From the NCBI GenBank assembly GCA_964017185.1, contig OZ024876.1:30529778-30593777 (forward strand): DNA of 64,000 bases. The letters are read 5' to 3'. The DNA is from Rugalucina vietnamica. Lineage: Eukaryota > Mollusca > Bivalvia > Lucinida > Lucinidae. The notes under the pieces were generated by a model. The model was not told the DNA's origin and ran no database searches. It worked only from the letters and a program-made list of their open reading frames with translations. Position numbers and translations under genes: made by a program. Positions 26,871-41,800 of this stretch are shown piece after piece; within the stretch, counting starts at the first letter, position 1, and each line of letters begins with the position of its first letter.

Positions 26871-29800
26871 CATGGGTAAAACATAAAAAAATCTTCTCCG
26901 AAACCACAAGGCCCAGAGCTTTCATATTTTGTTTGTAGCAATATATAGTGATCCTCTTTATAAATCCTGCCAACCATGCCCCTGTGGTCCACACGGGCCC
27001 CGCCCCGGGGGCGTCATGGGAAAAACATAAAAAATCTTCTTCTCCGAAACCACAAGGCCCAGAGCTTTCATATTTTGTTTGTAGCAATGTATAGTGTTCC
27101 TCTTTATAAATCCTGCCAATGGTGCCCCTGGGGTCCATACAGGCCACGCCCCAGGCATGTCATTATCTACCATAGACTTATAATGGAAATATGTGAAAAA
27201 ATCTTCTCTGCAACAACATGACACAAAGCTTGTATATTTGATATACAACATTGTCATGTGTTGCTCTACATAAATCCTGCCAATCTTTCCCCTGGGGTCA
27301 AATATGGCCCAACCCCGGGGGTCATTATAGGACCCTGACCTTGTTAGATGATTTTTTCAAGTGAACCAAAATGGCAGAAAAGAGGATACACAATCCAGAC
27401 AAGAGCTCTTCTGCTGATGTAAGTAGGGTTTCAAGGTCACATGACCAAGGTGGCCATCATACCCATATATGGTAAAAACCCCAATTACTTTGTCCAGTGA
27501 CTGTACTTGTTGGCTCTCAGGTGAGCGATCGTTGCCCCTGGGCTACTTGTTTTCTTATGCAGCGGCTCATGTAGTGTTGTGTCTCATTGCATCGTCAGTC
27601 ATTCGAGATTTATAGCTGCCGTTGTTGGAAGGTTTGATTGGCAGATCACATGGTGCGTAGCACAGCTATTGAATCAATAGTTCGATTTTTGGCATACTCC
27701 GTCAGGGAGTCGACTCTTTGGCTCAGTGGTAAGAGCATTTGGATTTCTGTCTAGGGGTTCCTGGTTTTGAATCCCATCAGGGATGTGGTTTTATTCAAAT
27801 TATGCATCATCTCTTTTCATATTCATAACAGTAGCAATGCTCTAGCCATTTGAGCTGCCTCATGAGAAAACCAACAACCTGCATATGTGAAAACAAAGAT
27901 GCAGATCAGTGACTGCGAAGCTGATCAGCACCTTTGTTTTCGCCACACAGATAGTACAATTCCTCTACTTTCTAAATCCAAAGTTTCAAGCTTCTAGCCA
28001 TCTTCTGAGATGGTACAGACCACTTTGTGTTGGACCTGTTCAAAAACCACATTGTTGGTTTTCTCATGAGACTGCTCATTTATTCTGCTTATAGCTTAGA
28101 CACCACCCCCTACCAAAAGAAGAGCAGTTTGGTAACCTTAGAAACTGTGCGTCTGCTAGAGGATATAAAATAGACACGACAACCAATAAAGACCTAGCAG
28201 AATCTCTTGACAGATGTGTGGATACAGCAGATCCAGTTGTGAATAAGGTGAGTCTTAGGAATTATGCACCTAATAATATCCCTGCCCCACTCCCCACACA
28301 CACACTTAGGGGTGCCAGTGGCATACACAGGAAATTAGACAACAAAAAAATCAGCAGATGGGTCCTGGGAATGGGAAATTGGTTCTGGATAGCTCTGACA
28401 ATTGATTTACCCTCAAATGGAACTGAACACCACTTTTTACCGTGGGTGGTTAATATTAAAGACGGTGACTTCTTTTGAAAATTGTCTAATTCCACCCTGG
28501 AAACACACACCTACCCCACTCAGGGAAAACATTGATAGGTACATTATGATTATGATCAAAAGTTTTAGTTTTGTTATACAGTTCAACCCCATTACTATGC
28601 ATTTCCGTATAGTCCATTATATTTAAATGTTTAATCTGATTTTCAATAGGTTCATTCTAATTTAAAAGCAAGCAGAATCAACTTTGAATATAGGGATCAA
28701 CCATGGTTTTCAGTGTTCAAACATTCGATGGATCACGAGGAAGTGTTTGAACACAAGGCCGCAGGCCGCGTGTTCAAACAGCATGTTCAAACACCTTCCG
28801 AGTGATCCAGCGAATGTTTGAACTCTGAAAACCATGGTTGATCGCATTTCTTGCATTTTCACTCTAATCCACTTAAAATCTCATGAAAATAACATTAACA
28901 ACGTAAAAACTCACCGAAAACCGCGGAGCTTCTTCAAAGTCGGCCATTTTGTTTCTACAAAACACATGACGTCACGTCGCATTGACACATGACGTCTGTC
29001 AAAACCCATGTTCAAACGGCACATGAATTTCATTGTTTGAACATGGGTTTTGCAGTTTGAACACGGCTTTCGACCAATCGAAAACTGCTTCAAACAGCTA
29101 TGCGCTTAGACATCTATGCAAGAATTTTGAATCAATAGTCAGAGTAATGCACTAGTCATTTGTAACCATGGCCCCCCAACTACAGGGATGGGTAGGGGAT
29201 AGCTGGGCTAAAGTGCAGGGCAATTAATTTTTTATTGTCCTGGCAGTGCAGGGGAAATGACAGGGTTTTGATGTTCAGATCCTTACACAGGGGAGATTTT
29301 TTATTGTGAAGGGCAGGGCAAAGATATAGTTTTGACCTCCAGTTTGTCCCCTTGGGGTAGGGTCTATAGCAGGGCCTTGAAGACTTAAAAGTCATAAGCC
29401 CTGCCCTTCCCAGTGGGTAGCGGAGCTGTGGTTACAAATGAGTGGTGCATTACTTCAACAACATTTTGTTGTCATGTTGTTACAATGAATTTTTATAGGG
29501 AAACAGTGGTATTGTGACAAACTGCTATGTCTTTGATGTATGGTTTTCATATCTGAGCCTTCGCATGAGAAAAAAACAACAGTCTGGGAGTTCAACCAGG
29601 TATGACACACACCAGGCTGTACCGCCACAGAGAAAAGTTTTAAGGCTTGAAACTTTGTAAAGAAGATTGATATATCTGTGACGCTGATCAGCTGTGCAGT
29701 TACTGAACAACAATCTGTGCCTTTGTTTTCGCATATGCAGATTGTTGGTTTTCTGATGAAGTGGCTCATTTATTGAGCTGCATCATGAGAAAATCAACAT

Positions 29801-32800
29801 TTTGCATACTGTAACTGCAAAGCTGATCAGCACCTTTCTTTTCACTAAATGGATAGTACAATTCCTCTTCTTCTTAAATCTGAAATTTCAAGCTTATTAT
29901 AGCCATCTTCTGTGCTTGTACAGCTCGGTTTGTGTCAGACCTGTTTGGAAACCACAATGTTGGTCTTCTCATGATGCGGCTCATGTAAATTTATACAAAT
30001 ACATTGTTTTCTATTCCACAGCTATTGAGAACCCTAGCAACTCAAGCTATGTCAAATGCTGAATATTTCTGCACGGGAGCCCTTGCACGTGACGAGTTCT
30101 TCCACTACGGTTTAGCATTGGATCTGTATACACATTTCACGTCACCCATCAGAAGATACGCAGATGTTCTGGTAAGGCATTAGAGCAGCATCGTGATTAA
30201 ACCAGATTATTGCCTATGCGAAAACAAAGGCGCAGATCAGCTTCGCAGTGACTGCGAAGCTGATCAGCGCCTTTGTTTTCGCTACTCGGATAGTACAATA
30301 TCTCTTCTACTTATTGCCAAAATTTCAAGCCTCTAGTCTGCTTCTGTGGCTGTACAGGTTGGTTTGTGTCAGACCTTGTTGGAAACCCCGAAGACCGGTT
30401 TTCCTGCGTCGCAGCTCATTAAGAAAAGAAGCCTATGCAATGAATAGCAAATGTTTTTGCCTGCATTAAGTTCCTCAAAAGGCTTTTAAGCCTTCTCAAA
30501 TGGTAAAGAGATAAATAACTGCCAGAAACTTATACATGTATAGTTATAGCCAAATACACTCCTAGAGTTGGAAATGAAAATAATGATGAGCTATAATGAA
30601 TTTTAAACTTTGGGATGTTGCAAACGTATAACGCCATATAGAATAGAGAAATTTAAATGCAGCCCGACCATTTTGGAATAAATCAGTCAGGCAATCACTG
30701 CCTTCTACTCCTGTCACCAATAATGGCCTTGCTGAATGAATGCTATATATCTATACATTTACACTCATAAAGCAAATTAGAAGCAAAATTTTAACCTGGA
30801 TATTGACTTATAAACCCATACAACAGTGTAGTAAAGAGATTGTGGTGTAGGTAAGATTTGAGCCGCATCATGAGAAAACCAACAATGTGATTTCTGAACA
30901 GGTCCAACACAAACCGGCCTCTACAAGCACAGGGGATGGCTTGAGACTGGAAATTTTGGATTTAGATAGATGAGGAATTGTACTACCATTGTAGCGAAAA
31001 CAAAGATGCTGATCAGCTTCGCAGTTCCTGCGAAGCTGATCTGCATCTTTGTTTTCGCCTATGCAAATTGTTGGTTTTCTCATGATGCTGCTCATTTAAA
31101 GCTGTACAAACCTGAGTATGAAAAATATTCAATAACCTTGTGGTTGAATTGCGCCAATTCAAAGTATTTGAGCCGCTTCATGGGAAAACCAACAATCTGC
31201 ATAGGCGAAAACAAAGACGCAGATCAGCTTCGAGGTAACCGCGAAGCTGATCAGCGCCTTTGTTTTCGCTACTCGGATAGTACAATTCCTCTTCTACTTA
31301 AATCCAAAATTTCAAGCTTCTAGCTCTTTTCTGTGCTTGTACAGGCCAGTTTGTGTCGGACCTGTTCGGAAACCACATTGTTGGTTTTCCCATGAGGCGG
31401 CTTATTTCTATTTTCGCAGGTTCATAGACAATTAATGGCAGCAGTATATGGTGACAATATTAAACTACCTACCAGTACAGAGCTGAATGAAATAAGTCTG
31501 CATATCAATCAAAAACACAGGGTATGTTAGTTTATTTCTTGTAGTTGAACATTGTTCATTCTACTTCAAGTACCATTATGAAAACTTGCCTATGCAATAT
31601 ACAGAGATTTTTGCCGGCTGTAAAAATTGAAAATTTCATCAGAAAAATTTTGATATTTTTAGCTCACCTGAGCCGAAGGCTCATAGGTGAGCTTATAGTA
31701 TAAGCTAGGTGAGCTTATAGTATACCCATGCTATGGCGTCCGTCCGTCCGTCGTCCGTCCGTCGTCCACAATTTCAAAGATCTTCTCTGAAACCGCTGGG
31801 CCGATTGTTCTCATATTACACATACACCATCTACAGGTAGGGGGAAAGAATAATGTGTTTTTTGTTTTGATCGGATAAGAACTCAATGGTTCCCATAGAC
31901 TTATAATGGTGAAAAAGTGAAAATTGCCAGTTTTTGTTGTCTTGTTGGAGATATTTGAATTTTGTTTTTGCAGAAATGTTTATTGAGTAGTGTTTGACGT
32001 TTCTTGTGAGTTTTGTCCTAATCCTTTATTTTGATTGGTTGCTGGGGCCCCATAAAGGGCAAAATTTTGAAAAAAAAAACATTCAAAAATCTTCTCCTCA
32101 GAAACTGTCAAGTGGATGAATCCTGTACTTTGTATACATGTTCCTGACAGTAGCCTCTACATAATTTGTGTTTTTTATTCCAGTCGGATAAGAACTCTGG
32201 TTGCTATGGTTTCCATAGACTTACAATGGGAAAAGTGGAAATTAGCTATTTTTTCTTGACCAATTGTAGGTATTTGAATTTTTAGTCTTTGCAGAAATAT
32301 TTATTGTCAGAGTATATCTCTATGTTTCATGTGACTTTTTTCCTAATCCTTTATTTTGATTGGTTGCTGGGGCCATATAATGGGTAAAATTTCGAAAAAC
32401 ATTTTAAAATCTTCTCCTCAGAAATTGTCTACGGCATGAAGCCTGTACTTTGTATACATGTTCCTGACAGTAGTCTCTACATAATTTGTGTTTTTTATTT
32501 CAGTCGGATAAGAAATCTGGTTGCTATGGCAACTTAAAGTTTCGATTGACTGAAAACAGGAAAAGTGGAAAATGGCTATTTTTTCTGGTCCAATCGCAGA
32601 TATTTGAATTCTATTTTTGCAGAAATGTTTATAGAGTAGTCCTCTACAGTTTGGTTGACTTTTGTCTTAATCCTTTATTTTGATTGGTTGGTGGGGCCCC
32701 ATAAAGGGCAAATTTTCTAAATAAATATTTGGTTAATATAGCAGATCTCAGGTGAGTGTTTACAGGACCGTTGGTCCTCTGGTTAATAATTTTGCTCAAA

Positions 32801-35800
32801 ACATAGATTGTGGGTACATGTTAGAACGGCCTTGCCGAGGTGGTTCTAACGAGTACCCACAATCTATGTTTTGGATCAAAAGTAAGAAAAATGGGTATAC
32901 CCCTGCATACCCCAGTTTTACTACCAGTATTTAAGGGGTTATTCATTACACAGACATGTTTTCCTGATGCGTAGAAAGCTCATAGGCGTGCATGGTGGCC
33001 TAGTAGTAGACTATATGACTTTAAAGTTAAAGGACCTGGGTTCGATACCCAGGGACTGATTCATGTCTTCCTTGGTTCTACAAGTACTTTTGGGAGTAAA
33101 TGCATCAAACAAGATAGCCTGGTGGAGGTAGGACTCAAACATAGGACTCCAGTTGATTGGACACAAACAGGTTAACCCATATTTGACGAATGGATTCTTC
33201 CATCATTATCAATTGGGTGAGTCCACTTTTATCTCTAGGGGTGTTAGGAGTGATTTTTATATTTTATCTCATTTTTCGATGAAACTTCTCCGTGCAAACA
33301 GAAAAGCCCCAGATGGGATGCCGCGTTCTGCGGCGTCACATCTGGGGCTATACTGTTTGTCTATGTCCCACAAAAGCGACGCCAGGCTAAAATGAGTTAA
33401 GTATAGCTCGATTTTGACCTCTGATGTGTCCAAAAAATTCCGAAAATGAATATTTTACTGCTTATGTTTATTGAAAAATAACCTCATTATAACATGGCTT
33501 CACTTATAACACTGTTTCCATGGACCTTAAAGAAAGTGTTATAATGAGGTTGAACTGTAGTATGATGAAACTTGATCACCCAGACAAAACACATACCAAC
33601 AAATGAGTCGGGTCATGAGAAAACCAACATTTTGCATATGCGAAAACAATGGCACATTTGTTTTCGCTACACTCAGTACACTGATAGTACAATTCCTCTA
33701 CTTTCTATGCTCTATACTTCTAGCCTTGTTAGCTCACCTGAGGCGAAGGCTCACAGGTGAGCTTATAGTATACCCATGCTCCGGCGTCCGTCCGTCGTCC
33801 ACAATTTCAAAGATCTTCTTCTCTGAAACCACTTGGCCAATCAAGTTGAAATTTTATGTGGAGCCTCCTTGGGTAGTGGTATTTCAAGTTTGATCGCGAA
33901 ATCCAGGTCACATGACCAAGATGGCCGCCACACCCATATATTGTAAAAACCCTTCAAAAATCTTCTTCTCCAGAACCGGTGGGCCGATTTCCACGAAACT
34001 TGGTATGTAGCATTGGGGACTTCAGCCCATCATAGTTTGATAAAATGATGACCCTTGTATGACCTTGACCTATTTTATGGCAAGGTCAATTTTGGAAACA
34101 TAGGCTTTTACATGGGAAAAGTGAAAACTATGGATTTTTTGAAAACTATTGCAGCCTGAGGCCTGAAAAGTGGTAGATGCAAACAACTAATGGAGTAGAT
34201 GAAGGTATGTGATTAATGTAGGTCAAGGTCATCTCTTGACCTTGGCCAGTCTGTCGTCCATTCACACTTTTCAAAGATCTTCTTCTCTGAAACTGCTGGG
34301 CCAATCAAAGTGAAATTTTATGTGGAGCATCCATGGGTAGGGGAGACAAAAGTTTGATCGTGAAATCCAGGTCACATGACCAAGATGGCCGCCACGCCCA
34401 TATACGGTAAAAACCACTCAAAAATCTTCTTCTCCAGAACCGGCAGGCTGATTTTCACGAAACTTGGTATGTAGCATTTGGGACTCCAGCCCATCATAAT
34501 TTGATAAAATGATGACCCTAGGATGACCTTGACCTAATTTACGGCAAGGTCAATTTTGGAAACATAGGCTTTAACATGGGAAAAAGTGAAAACTATGGAT
34601 TTTTTGAAAACTATTGCAGCCTGATGCCTGAAAAGTGGTAGGTGCAAACAACTAATGGAGTAGATGAAGGTATGTGATTAATGTAGGTCAAGGTCATCTC
34701 TTGACCTTGGCCAGTCTGTCGTCCATACACACTTTTCAAAGATCTTCTTCTCTGAAACTGCTGGGCCAATCAAACTGAAATTTTATGTGGAGCATCTATG
34801 GGTAGGGGAGACAAAAGTTTGATCGAAAATTCAGGTCACATGACCAAGATGGCCGCCACGCCCATATATGGTAAAAACCACTCAAAAATCTTCTTCTCCA
34901 GAACCGGCAGGCCGATTTTCACGAAACTTGGTATGTAGCATTTGGGACTCCAGCCCATCATAGTTTGATCAAATGATGACCCTAGGATGACCTTGACCTA
35001 TTTTACGGCAATTTCAATTTTGGAGACATAGGCTTTTACATGGGAAAAGTGAAAACTATCGATTTTTTGGAAACTGTTGCAGCCTGAGACCTAAAAAGTG
35101 GTAGATGCATACAAGTAATGGAGTAGATGAAGGTATGTGATAAATTTAGGTCAAGGTCATCTCTTGACATTGGCCAGTCTGTTGTCCATACACACTTTTC
35201 AAAGATCTTCTTCTCTGAAACTGCTTGGCCAATCAAAGTAAAATTTTATGTGGAGCATCCATGGGTAGGGGAGACAAAAGTTTGATTGCAAAATCCAGGT
35301 CACATGACCAAGATTGCGGCCACGCCCATATATGGTAAAAACCACTCAAAAATCTTCTTCTCCAGAACCGGCAGGCCGATTTTCATGAAACTTGATATGA
35401 AGCATTTAGGACGCCAGCCCATCATAGTTTGATCAAATGATGACCCTAGGATGGCCTTGACCTATTTTACGGCAATTTCAATTTTGGAAACATAGGCTTT
35501 TACATGGGAAAAGTGAAAACTATGGATTTTTTGGAAACTGTTGCAAAGTGGTAGATGCAAACAAGTAATGGAGTAGATGAAGGTATGTGATAAATTTAGG
35601 TCAAGATCATCTCTTGACTTTGGCCAGTCTGTTGTCCATACACACTTTTCAAAGATCTTCTTCTCTGAAACTGCTCGGCCAATCAAAGTGAAATTTTATG
35701 TGGAGCATCCATGGTTAGGGGGAACGAAAGTTTGATCGCGAAATTCCGGTCACATGACCAAGATGGCCACCATGCCCAACTATGGTAAAAACCACCCAAA

Positions 35801-38800
35801 AATCTTCTTCTCCAGAGCCTGCTGGCCGATTTAGGCAAAACTTGGTATGAAGCATTTGGGACTCCAGCCCATTATACTTTGTTGAAATGATGAACATAGG
35901 ATGACCTTGACCTATTTTACGGCAAGGTAAATTTTGGAAACATAGGTTTTTACATGGGAAAAGGCGAAAACAATGGATATTTTGGAAACTGTTGCAGCCT
36001 GAGACCTGAAAGTTGCTAGATGCAGACAACTAATGGAGTCAATGAAGGTAAGTTATTAATGAAGGCCAAGGTCATTTCTTGACCTGGACCCAAGGTCATT
36101 TAAATATCAAAATTAAAATTATGGTTTTCTCAGAAATCACTTGGTTTGGAAACTATTGCAGCCTGATCATGAGACCTGAAACTTTGCAGATGCAGACAAC
36201 TTATGAAGTCAATAAAGGTTTGAAGGTGTGTGAGTATTCAAGGTCAAGGTCATTTCATGATGACTTAATACTCTAAGATCAGGCTTCAGGTGAGCATTCT
36301 CAGGACCAATGGTCCTCTGGTACATCTTGGTTTGTGTTGGGCCTGTTCGGAAACCACATTCTACTGTTGTAGGTTTTCTCAAATAGCTTATGTTCATCTC
36401 AGGATCATCTTTATTTCATAGCGTCTATTACCAAAGTTTGAGCATATTGTAATTTGATTTTTGCCTATGCTAAACAAAGACGCAGATCACCTGTGCAGTA
36501 ACTGCACAGCTGATCAGCGCCTTTGTTTTCACTACATGGATAGTACAATCTCTCCTCTTCTTAAATCTGAAATTTCAAGATTCTAGCCCGTTTCTGTGAC
36601 TGTATGGACTGATTTGTGTCAGACCTGGTTAGAAACCCCCAAAGACCTGTTTTCTTACGACACGGCTCATTTGCCACCTGACAGGGAAGGCATTCATTGG
36701 ATAAGGATTGACAAAAAACAAATAAATACTTTAGGGCTATCAGGTTCTATGTGATGGAGCCTTAACTGTTGGTTGGACGTTTTAAAAATTCTATGGAATC
36801 CAATGAAATCCTAAAAATTTCAAGTTTTTTAAATATTTTTCCCCAGGCATCCCAGTATGCACAGCGTGAGTCCCAAGAGCTGTTCCAATGTTTGTATTTC
36901 CGTGATCGTGTGGCGGATGATGATACATGTGTTGTTGATGCTGTTATCTTCCAACTACGTGCTAATGGTGTTTTTGTCTTTGTTCCAAGGTATGGAAGCT
37001 ACTACACAGTAAAGACAGATTAAGCCACAAAATGTCTCTGTAACGTCATGCAAACACGTCCGTGTAATGTATACCTACTTATACCCCACTTTTTAACAAT
37101 AAAATTGGAGTACACCAGGGTATACTTTTTTTTCTTATTTTTGACTTATACCCAGGAAGTGGTGGCCCCTCAACATGTCTGAAAAATAATTGTTGACTGG
37201 GATGTTAAACCACAATACAAAGAAAAAATTTGAGCCCTGTGCAGCACTTTTGTTTTCGCTACATGGATAGTACAATCCTCATCTTTCTTAAACCAAAGTT
37301 TCTAGCCATCTTCTGTGCATGTACAGCTCAGTTTGTGTCAGACCTGGTCGGAAACCACATTGTTTGTTTTCTCATGACGTGGCTCATTTACTCAACACAA
37401 AAACATGACAGTCCATGTAATGTATACCCCAATTTTATATAGTAAAATGAGGGTATACAGGGTTATACCTACTTTTGATCTAAAACATAGATTGTGGGTA
37501 CTCGTTAGAACCGCCTCGTTGAGGCGGTTCTAACGTGTTCCCACAATAAATGTTTTGAATATAAAAGATTTTCTACTGAAAATTTTCAGTTTTTTTAGCT
37601 TTAAAAATCTCTGTATTGCGTGGGCATGTTTTGGTTATGTTTACAGGTATGGTATCAGAGGCCCACTTTATCTCCGCAATAAAGACGGGCAGATTGTCTA
37701 CGTCACAGAATCTGGGGTTCCAGAGTGGACGGCGGGGAAAATAACACGACATGATACCAACGTCACAGTGAGCTGTCTCTATGGAAACCAGACATATACT
37801 CTTCTTGATCATATTACGGTACTGTTGTAATTGTTGTTCTTGATGTTGTACGAGACTCTTCAAGAAAAAAAAATGTCTTATCGAAAAGCAGGGACACAAG
37901 CCTGTCTATAACTATAATATGCTCACCATTTTGGTCAATTGACAGTTTCTGTGTTGTATCTAGAATTTATAGCCCCTGGCTATCATTTGATGCTTCTTAC
38001 TGCCTTAATACTGATTAACCGCTTAAAAGATCTGAGCTTGTCCTAGAAGAATGTGTTTTTAGCTCGCCTGCACGAAGTGCACAGAGCTATTGTTGTCACC
38101 TCGGTCGTCCGCGTTTACGTTTACGTCCGCGTCGCACTTTCGGTTAAAGTTTTTAAAATTGTTATATCTTGATAATCACTGACCAGAAATCATTCATATT
38201 TGGAACATTGCTGCATATGAGGGTCCTCTGTGATTAAGTGTGAAGGGACCTGTGGGGTCGTGCCTGGGGGCGGGGCTAGAGGTCAATATCTAGAACACCT
38301 TTGTACAATGCTCAGATGCTGTGTTAGTTTCTCATCAACTGTAAAGCCTAGAACTGTCAAACCTTACATAAGGCTTCTCCTCGATGTCCCGACTCGGCAC
38401 CCACATTGACCTACTGACCTTGACCTATATTTCATGCTCCAGTGACTTTGTCATTTTTTAAGCCAACCCTTAATATCTCATCAACTATAAAGCCTACAAC
38501 CGTCAAACCTTGCATATGGCTTCTGCTCGATGTCCCGACTTTGCACCCACATTGACCTAGTGACCTTGACCTATATTTCGTGCTCTAGTGACTTTTTCAT
38601 TAAAGTTTTTAGAAGTCTATATCTCTTGAACATGTTGATGGATAAAGTTGATACTTTGCATGTTGGTAGATATTGGTCTGAAGTTTTATGCAGTACCATC
38701 ATGACCCACCCTGGGTGACCTTGAGGTCAAGGTCACAGACTTAGAATTTTTTTAGCTCACCTGAGCCGAAGGCTCACTAGGTGAGCTTATAGTATACTAC

Positions 38801-41800
38801 TCGAGCCGGCGTCCGTCCGTGGGTGCGTCCGTGCGTCCGTCCGTCCACACTTTCAAACATGTATATCTCGAAGACCAGCAGGCCGATTGCAATCAAACTT
38901 TATCAGAAGCATCATTGTGGTGGGGGATTGCCTGTATTAGGTTTTGAAGCAGATAAGATTAGAACTCTGGTTTCCATGGCAACAGATAGCTCCCATAGGC
39001 TTATAATGGGGAAAAGTTTGTCAACACTCTAGCAGCCTCAATTTTGATAGAAACTTCTTCATTCTTGCAGGTAATGAGGACAACCATAAAGTCTCGGATG
39101 AGTTCGAAATTCAGCCAGATCCATCCATGGAGTGTGGAGTTAGCTGCCCTTGAGTGTTTGAAAAAATCCCCATAGACTTACAATGGGAGAGAGGTTGTCA
39201 ACACTCCAGCGCCTTCATTTCTGATCGGATCTTCTTCATTCTTGCAGGTAACAAGGACAGCCATAAGACCTCTGATGAGTTCGAAATTCAGCAAGATTCG
39301 ACCATGGACTGTGGAGTTACCTGCCCTTGAGTGTTTGGAAAATGGCTGTTAAGTGTTGTCAACTCTAGTGCCTACATTTTTGATCAGATCTTCTTCATCC
39401 TTTCATGTAACAAGGACAGTCATGAGATCTTGGATGAGTTTGAAATTTGGCAAGATTCTACCATGGACTGCGGAGTTAGCTGCCTTTGAGCATTTTAAAA
39501 AATCTGCATAGACTTACAATGGGAAAGCTGCTGTGAACACTCCAGCGCCTTCATTTGTGTCTGATCTTCTTCATTCTTGCAGGTAACAAGGACAGTCATA
39601 AGATCTAAGATAAGTTTAAAATTCGGCGAAATTTGACTATGGACAGCGGAGTTACCTGCCCTTGAGCATTTGAAAATGGCTATTTAGTGTTGTCAACACT
39701 CTAATGCCTACATTTTTGATCCAATCTTCTTCATTCTTTCATGTGACAAGGACAGTCATAAGATCACGAATGGGTACAAAATTGGGCGAGATTCAACCAT
39801 GGACTGCAGAGTTAGCTGCCCTTGAGCATTTGAAAAAATCTCTATAGACTTATAATGGGAAAGATGTTGTGAACACTCCAGCGCCTTCATTTCTGATTGG
39901 ATCTTCTTCATTCTTCGAGGTAACAAGGACAGCCATAAGATGTGTGATTAGTTTAAAATTCAGCGAGATTCGACCATGGACTGCAGAGTTACGTGCCTGT
40001 GAGCTTTGGAAAATGGCTGTAAAGTGTTGTGAAAACTTTAGCGCTTACATATTTGATCCTCTGTTTTAGCTCACCTGAGCCGAAGGCTCACAAGGTAAGC
40101 TGATAGGATGAGAGTCGAGCGGGCGTCCGTCCGTATGTCTGGCCGTGCATCAGTCTACACTTTCAAACATGTACATGTGTATCTCAGAGACAGCAGGTCC
40201 ATTGCAATCAAACTTTATCAGAAGCATCAGTGTGGTGGGGGATTGCCTGCATTAGGTTTCAAGCTGATTGGATTTGAACTCTGGTTTCCATGGCAACCCT
40301 TAGGGGTAATTAAATAAGCGAATTATCCACTGGGCCATTGGGCCTTTTTGCTATATTTTATTGGTATTTATGTCTCCCCACTTCAGGGTCGGGAGACATA
40401 TTGTCTTTCCCCGTGCGTCTGTCTGTCCGTCTGTCCGTCACAAAACGTGTCCGCTCTATAACTTGAAAACCGTTAAAGATTTTTCGATGAAACTTGGTAC
40501 ACTTGTTGACTCTCAGGTGAGCGATCGTTGCCCTTGGGCTACTTGTTTGTTAAAGTTTTCGGTTAAAGTTTTTAGAAGTCTATATCTCTTGAACATGTAG
40601 ATGGATCAAGTTGATACTTTGCATTTTGGTAGATATTGGTCTGAAGTTTTATGCTGTACAATTATGACCCACCCTGGGTGAACTTGAGGTCAAGGTCATG
40701 GCCTTAGAAATTTTTGGTTAAAGTTTTGGGTTAAAGATTTTTGAAGTCTATATATCTCTATGTTGATGGATCAAGTTGAAACTTTGCATGTTTGTGGATA
40801 TTGGTCTGAAATTTTATGCTGTACCATCACAACCCACCTGAGCGACCTTGAGGTCAAGGTCATGGATCATAGATTTTGATAAGTTTAGTGGCAAAGCACA
40901 AGTCAGGCGAGCTACGCTGTCCTGCAACAGCTCTTATTCTTTTTTCATGGGGTATCAAGGGGGCTTATTTCCCACTATGGTTTTGTTAATGATTATACCA
41001 TGTCCTATATTCCTTGGGCCAGTTGTTCAAAACTTTGTTAGCTTAACATCATCGTTAGGACCTCAACTCATTAAGTAAATGCGGACTACATAAGCAAACA
41101 CACTGCATTTTATGTGAAAAAAACAAACAAAAAAAAACCACATTGTATTTGTAATATTCATGTATAAAATTTTAGCCAATTGTTAACTAACAATGTCATT
41201 AATTTTGAACAACTGGGCCAATGTCAGTCATCATTTACAGGTGCGACTCACGCTGAATGAATCCTGGGCACATGCTTCTTCTCTCAGGATGGAACTGGTG
41301 TCCAATAAATCACTTCGGAAACCAGCCGTTACCATGGAGGAGGTTGCTAAGCAACAGAAAGATGCAATAATCAAGGTAAGTGGTGCTTTCATGTTTTATA
41401 TGACTAAATAATGTTATATTACAGCTGAAACCAGCACATGACCTGCAAAAATGCTCTTGAAAAGTTACTTCAGCTGATCATTGGTGTTTTAATACATCGG
41501 CATAAATGAGCAGCCTGGTGGGAAAACCAACAATGTGGTTTCCGAACAAGTCCAACACAAACCCCGGTCTGTGCAGTAACAGAAAACAGCTAGAAGCATG
41601 AAATTTCGTATTTAGAAAGTAGAGGGATTGTACTATCCTTGTAGCGAAAACAAAGGCGCTGATCAGCTTCGCGGTTACCGCTAAGCTGATCTGCGTCTTT
41701 GTTTTCGCATATGCAAATTGTTGGTTTTCCCATGAGGCGGCATAAATGCAAATGAGAACATTCCTTTGCAACATGACTGTAAAATTGTTGACCGGGGATA

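Larger units (their letters stand above)
25132..27568 (-). mobile_element. F1 MITE copy split by F2
   Basis: Left 25132-25348, right about 27550-27568 (TTTTCTTATGCAGCGGCTC); intact TTCGC hairpin in the left part. Confidence 0.85.

Noticed and set aside
25532..27257. Overlapping frames with repeated [13 protein letters not shown] peptides and a polyproline/polyglycine stretch
   Set aside because: Products of the tandem units and the G run inside an F2 element.
37819..37830. Continuation of exon 16 into VLL and a TAA stop as an alternative C-terminus
   Set aside because: A good GTACTG donor and clear homology in exons 17-18 favour splicing; an intron-retained short form remains possible but is not supported.
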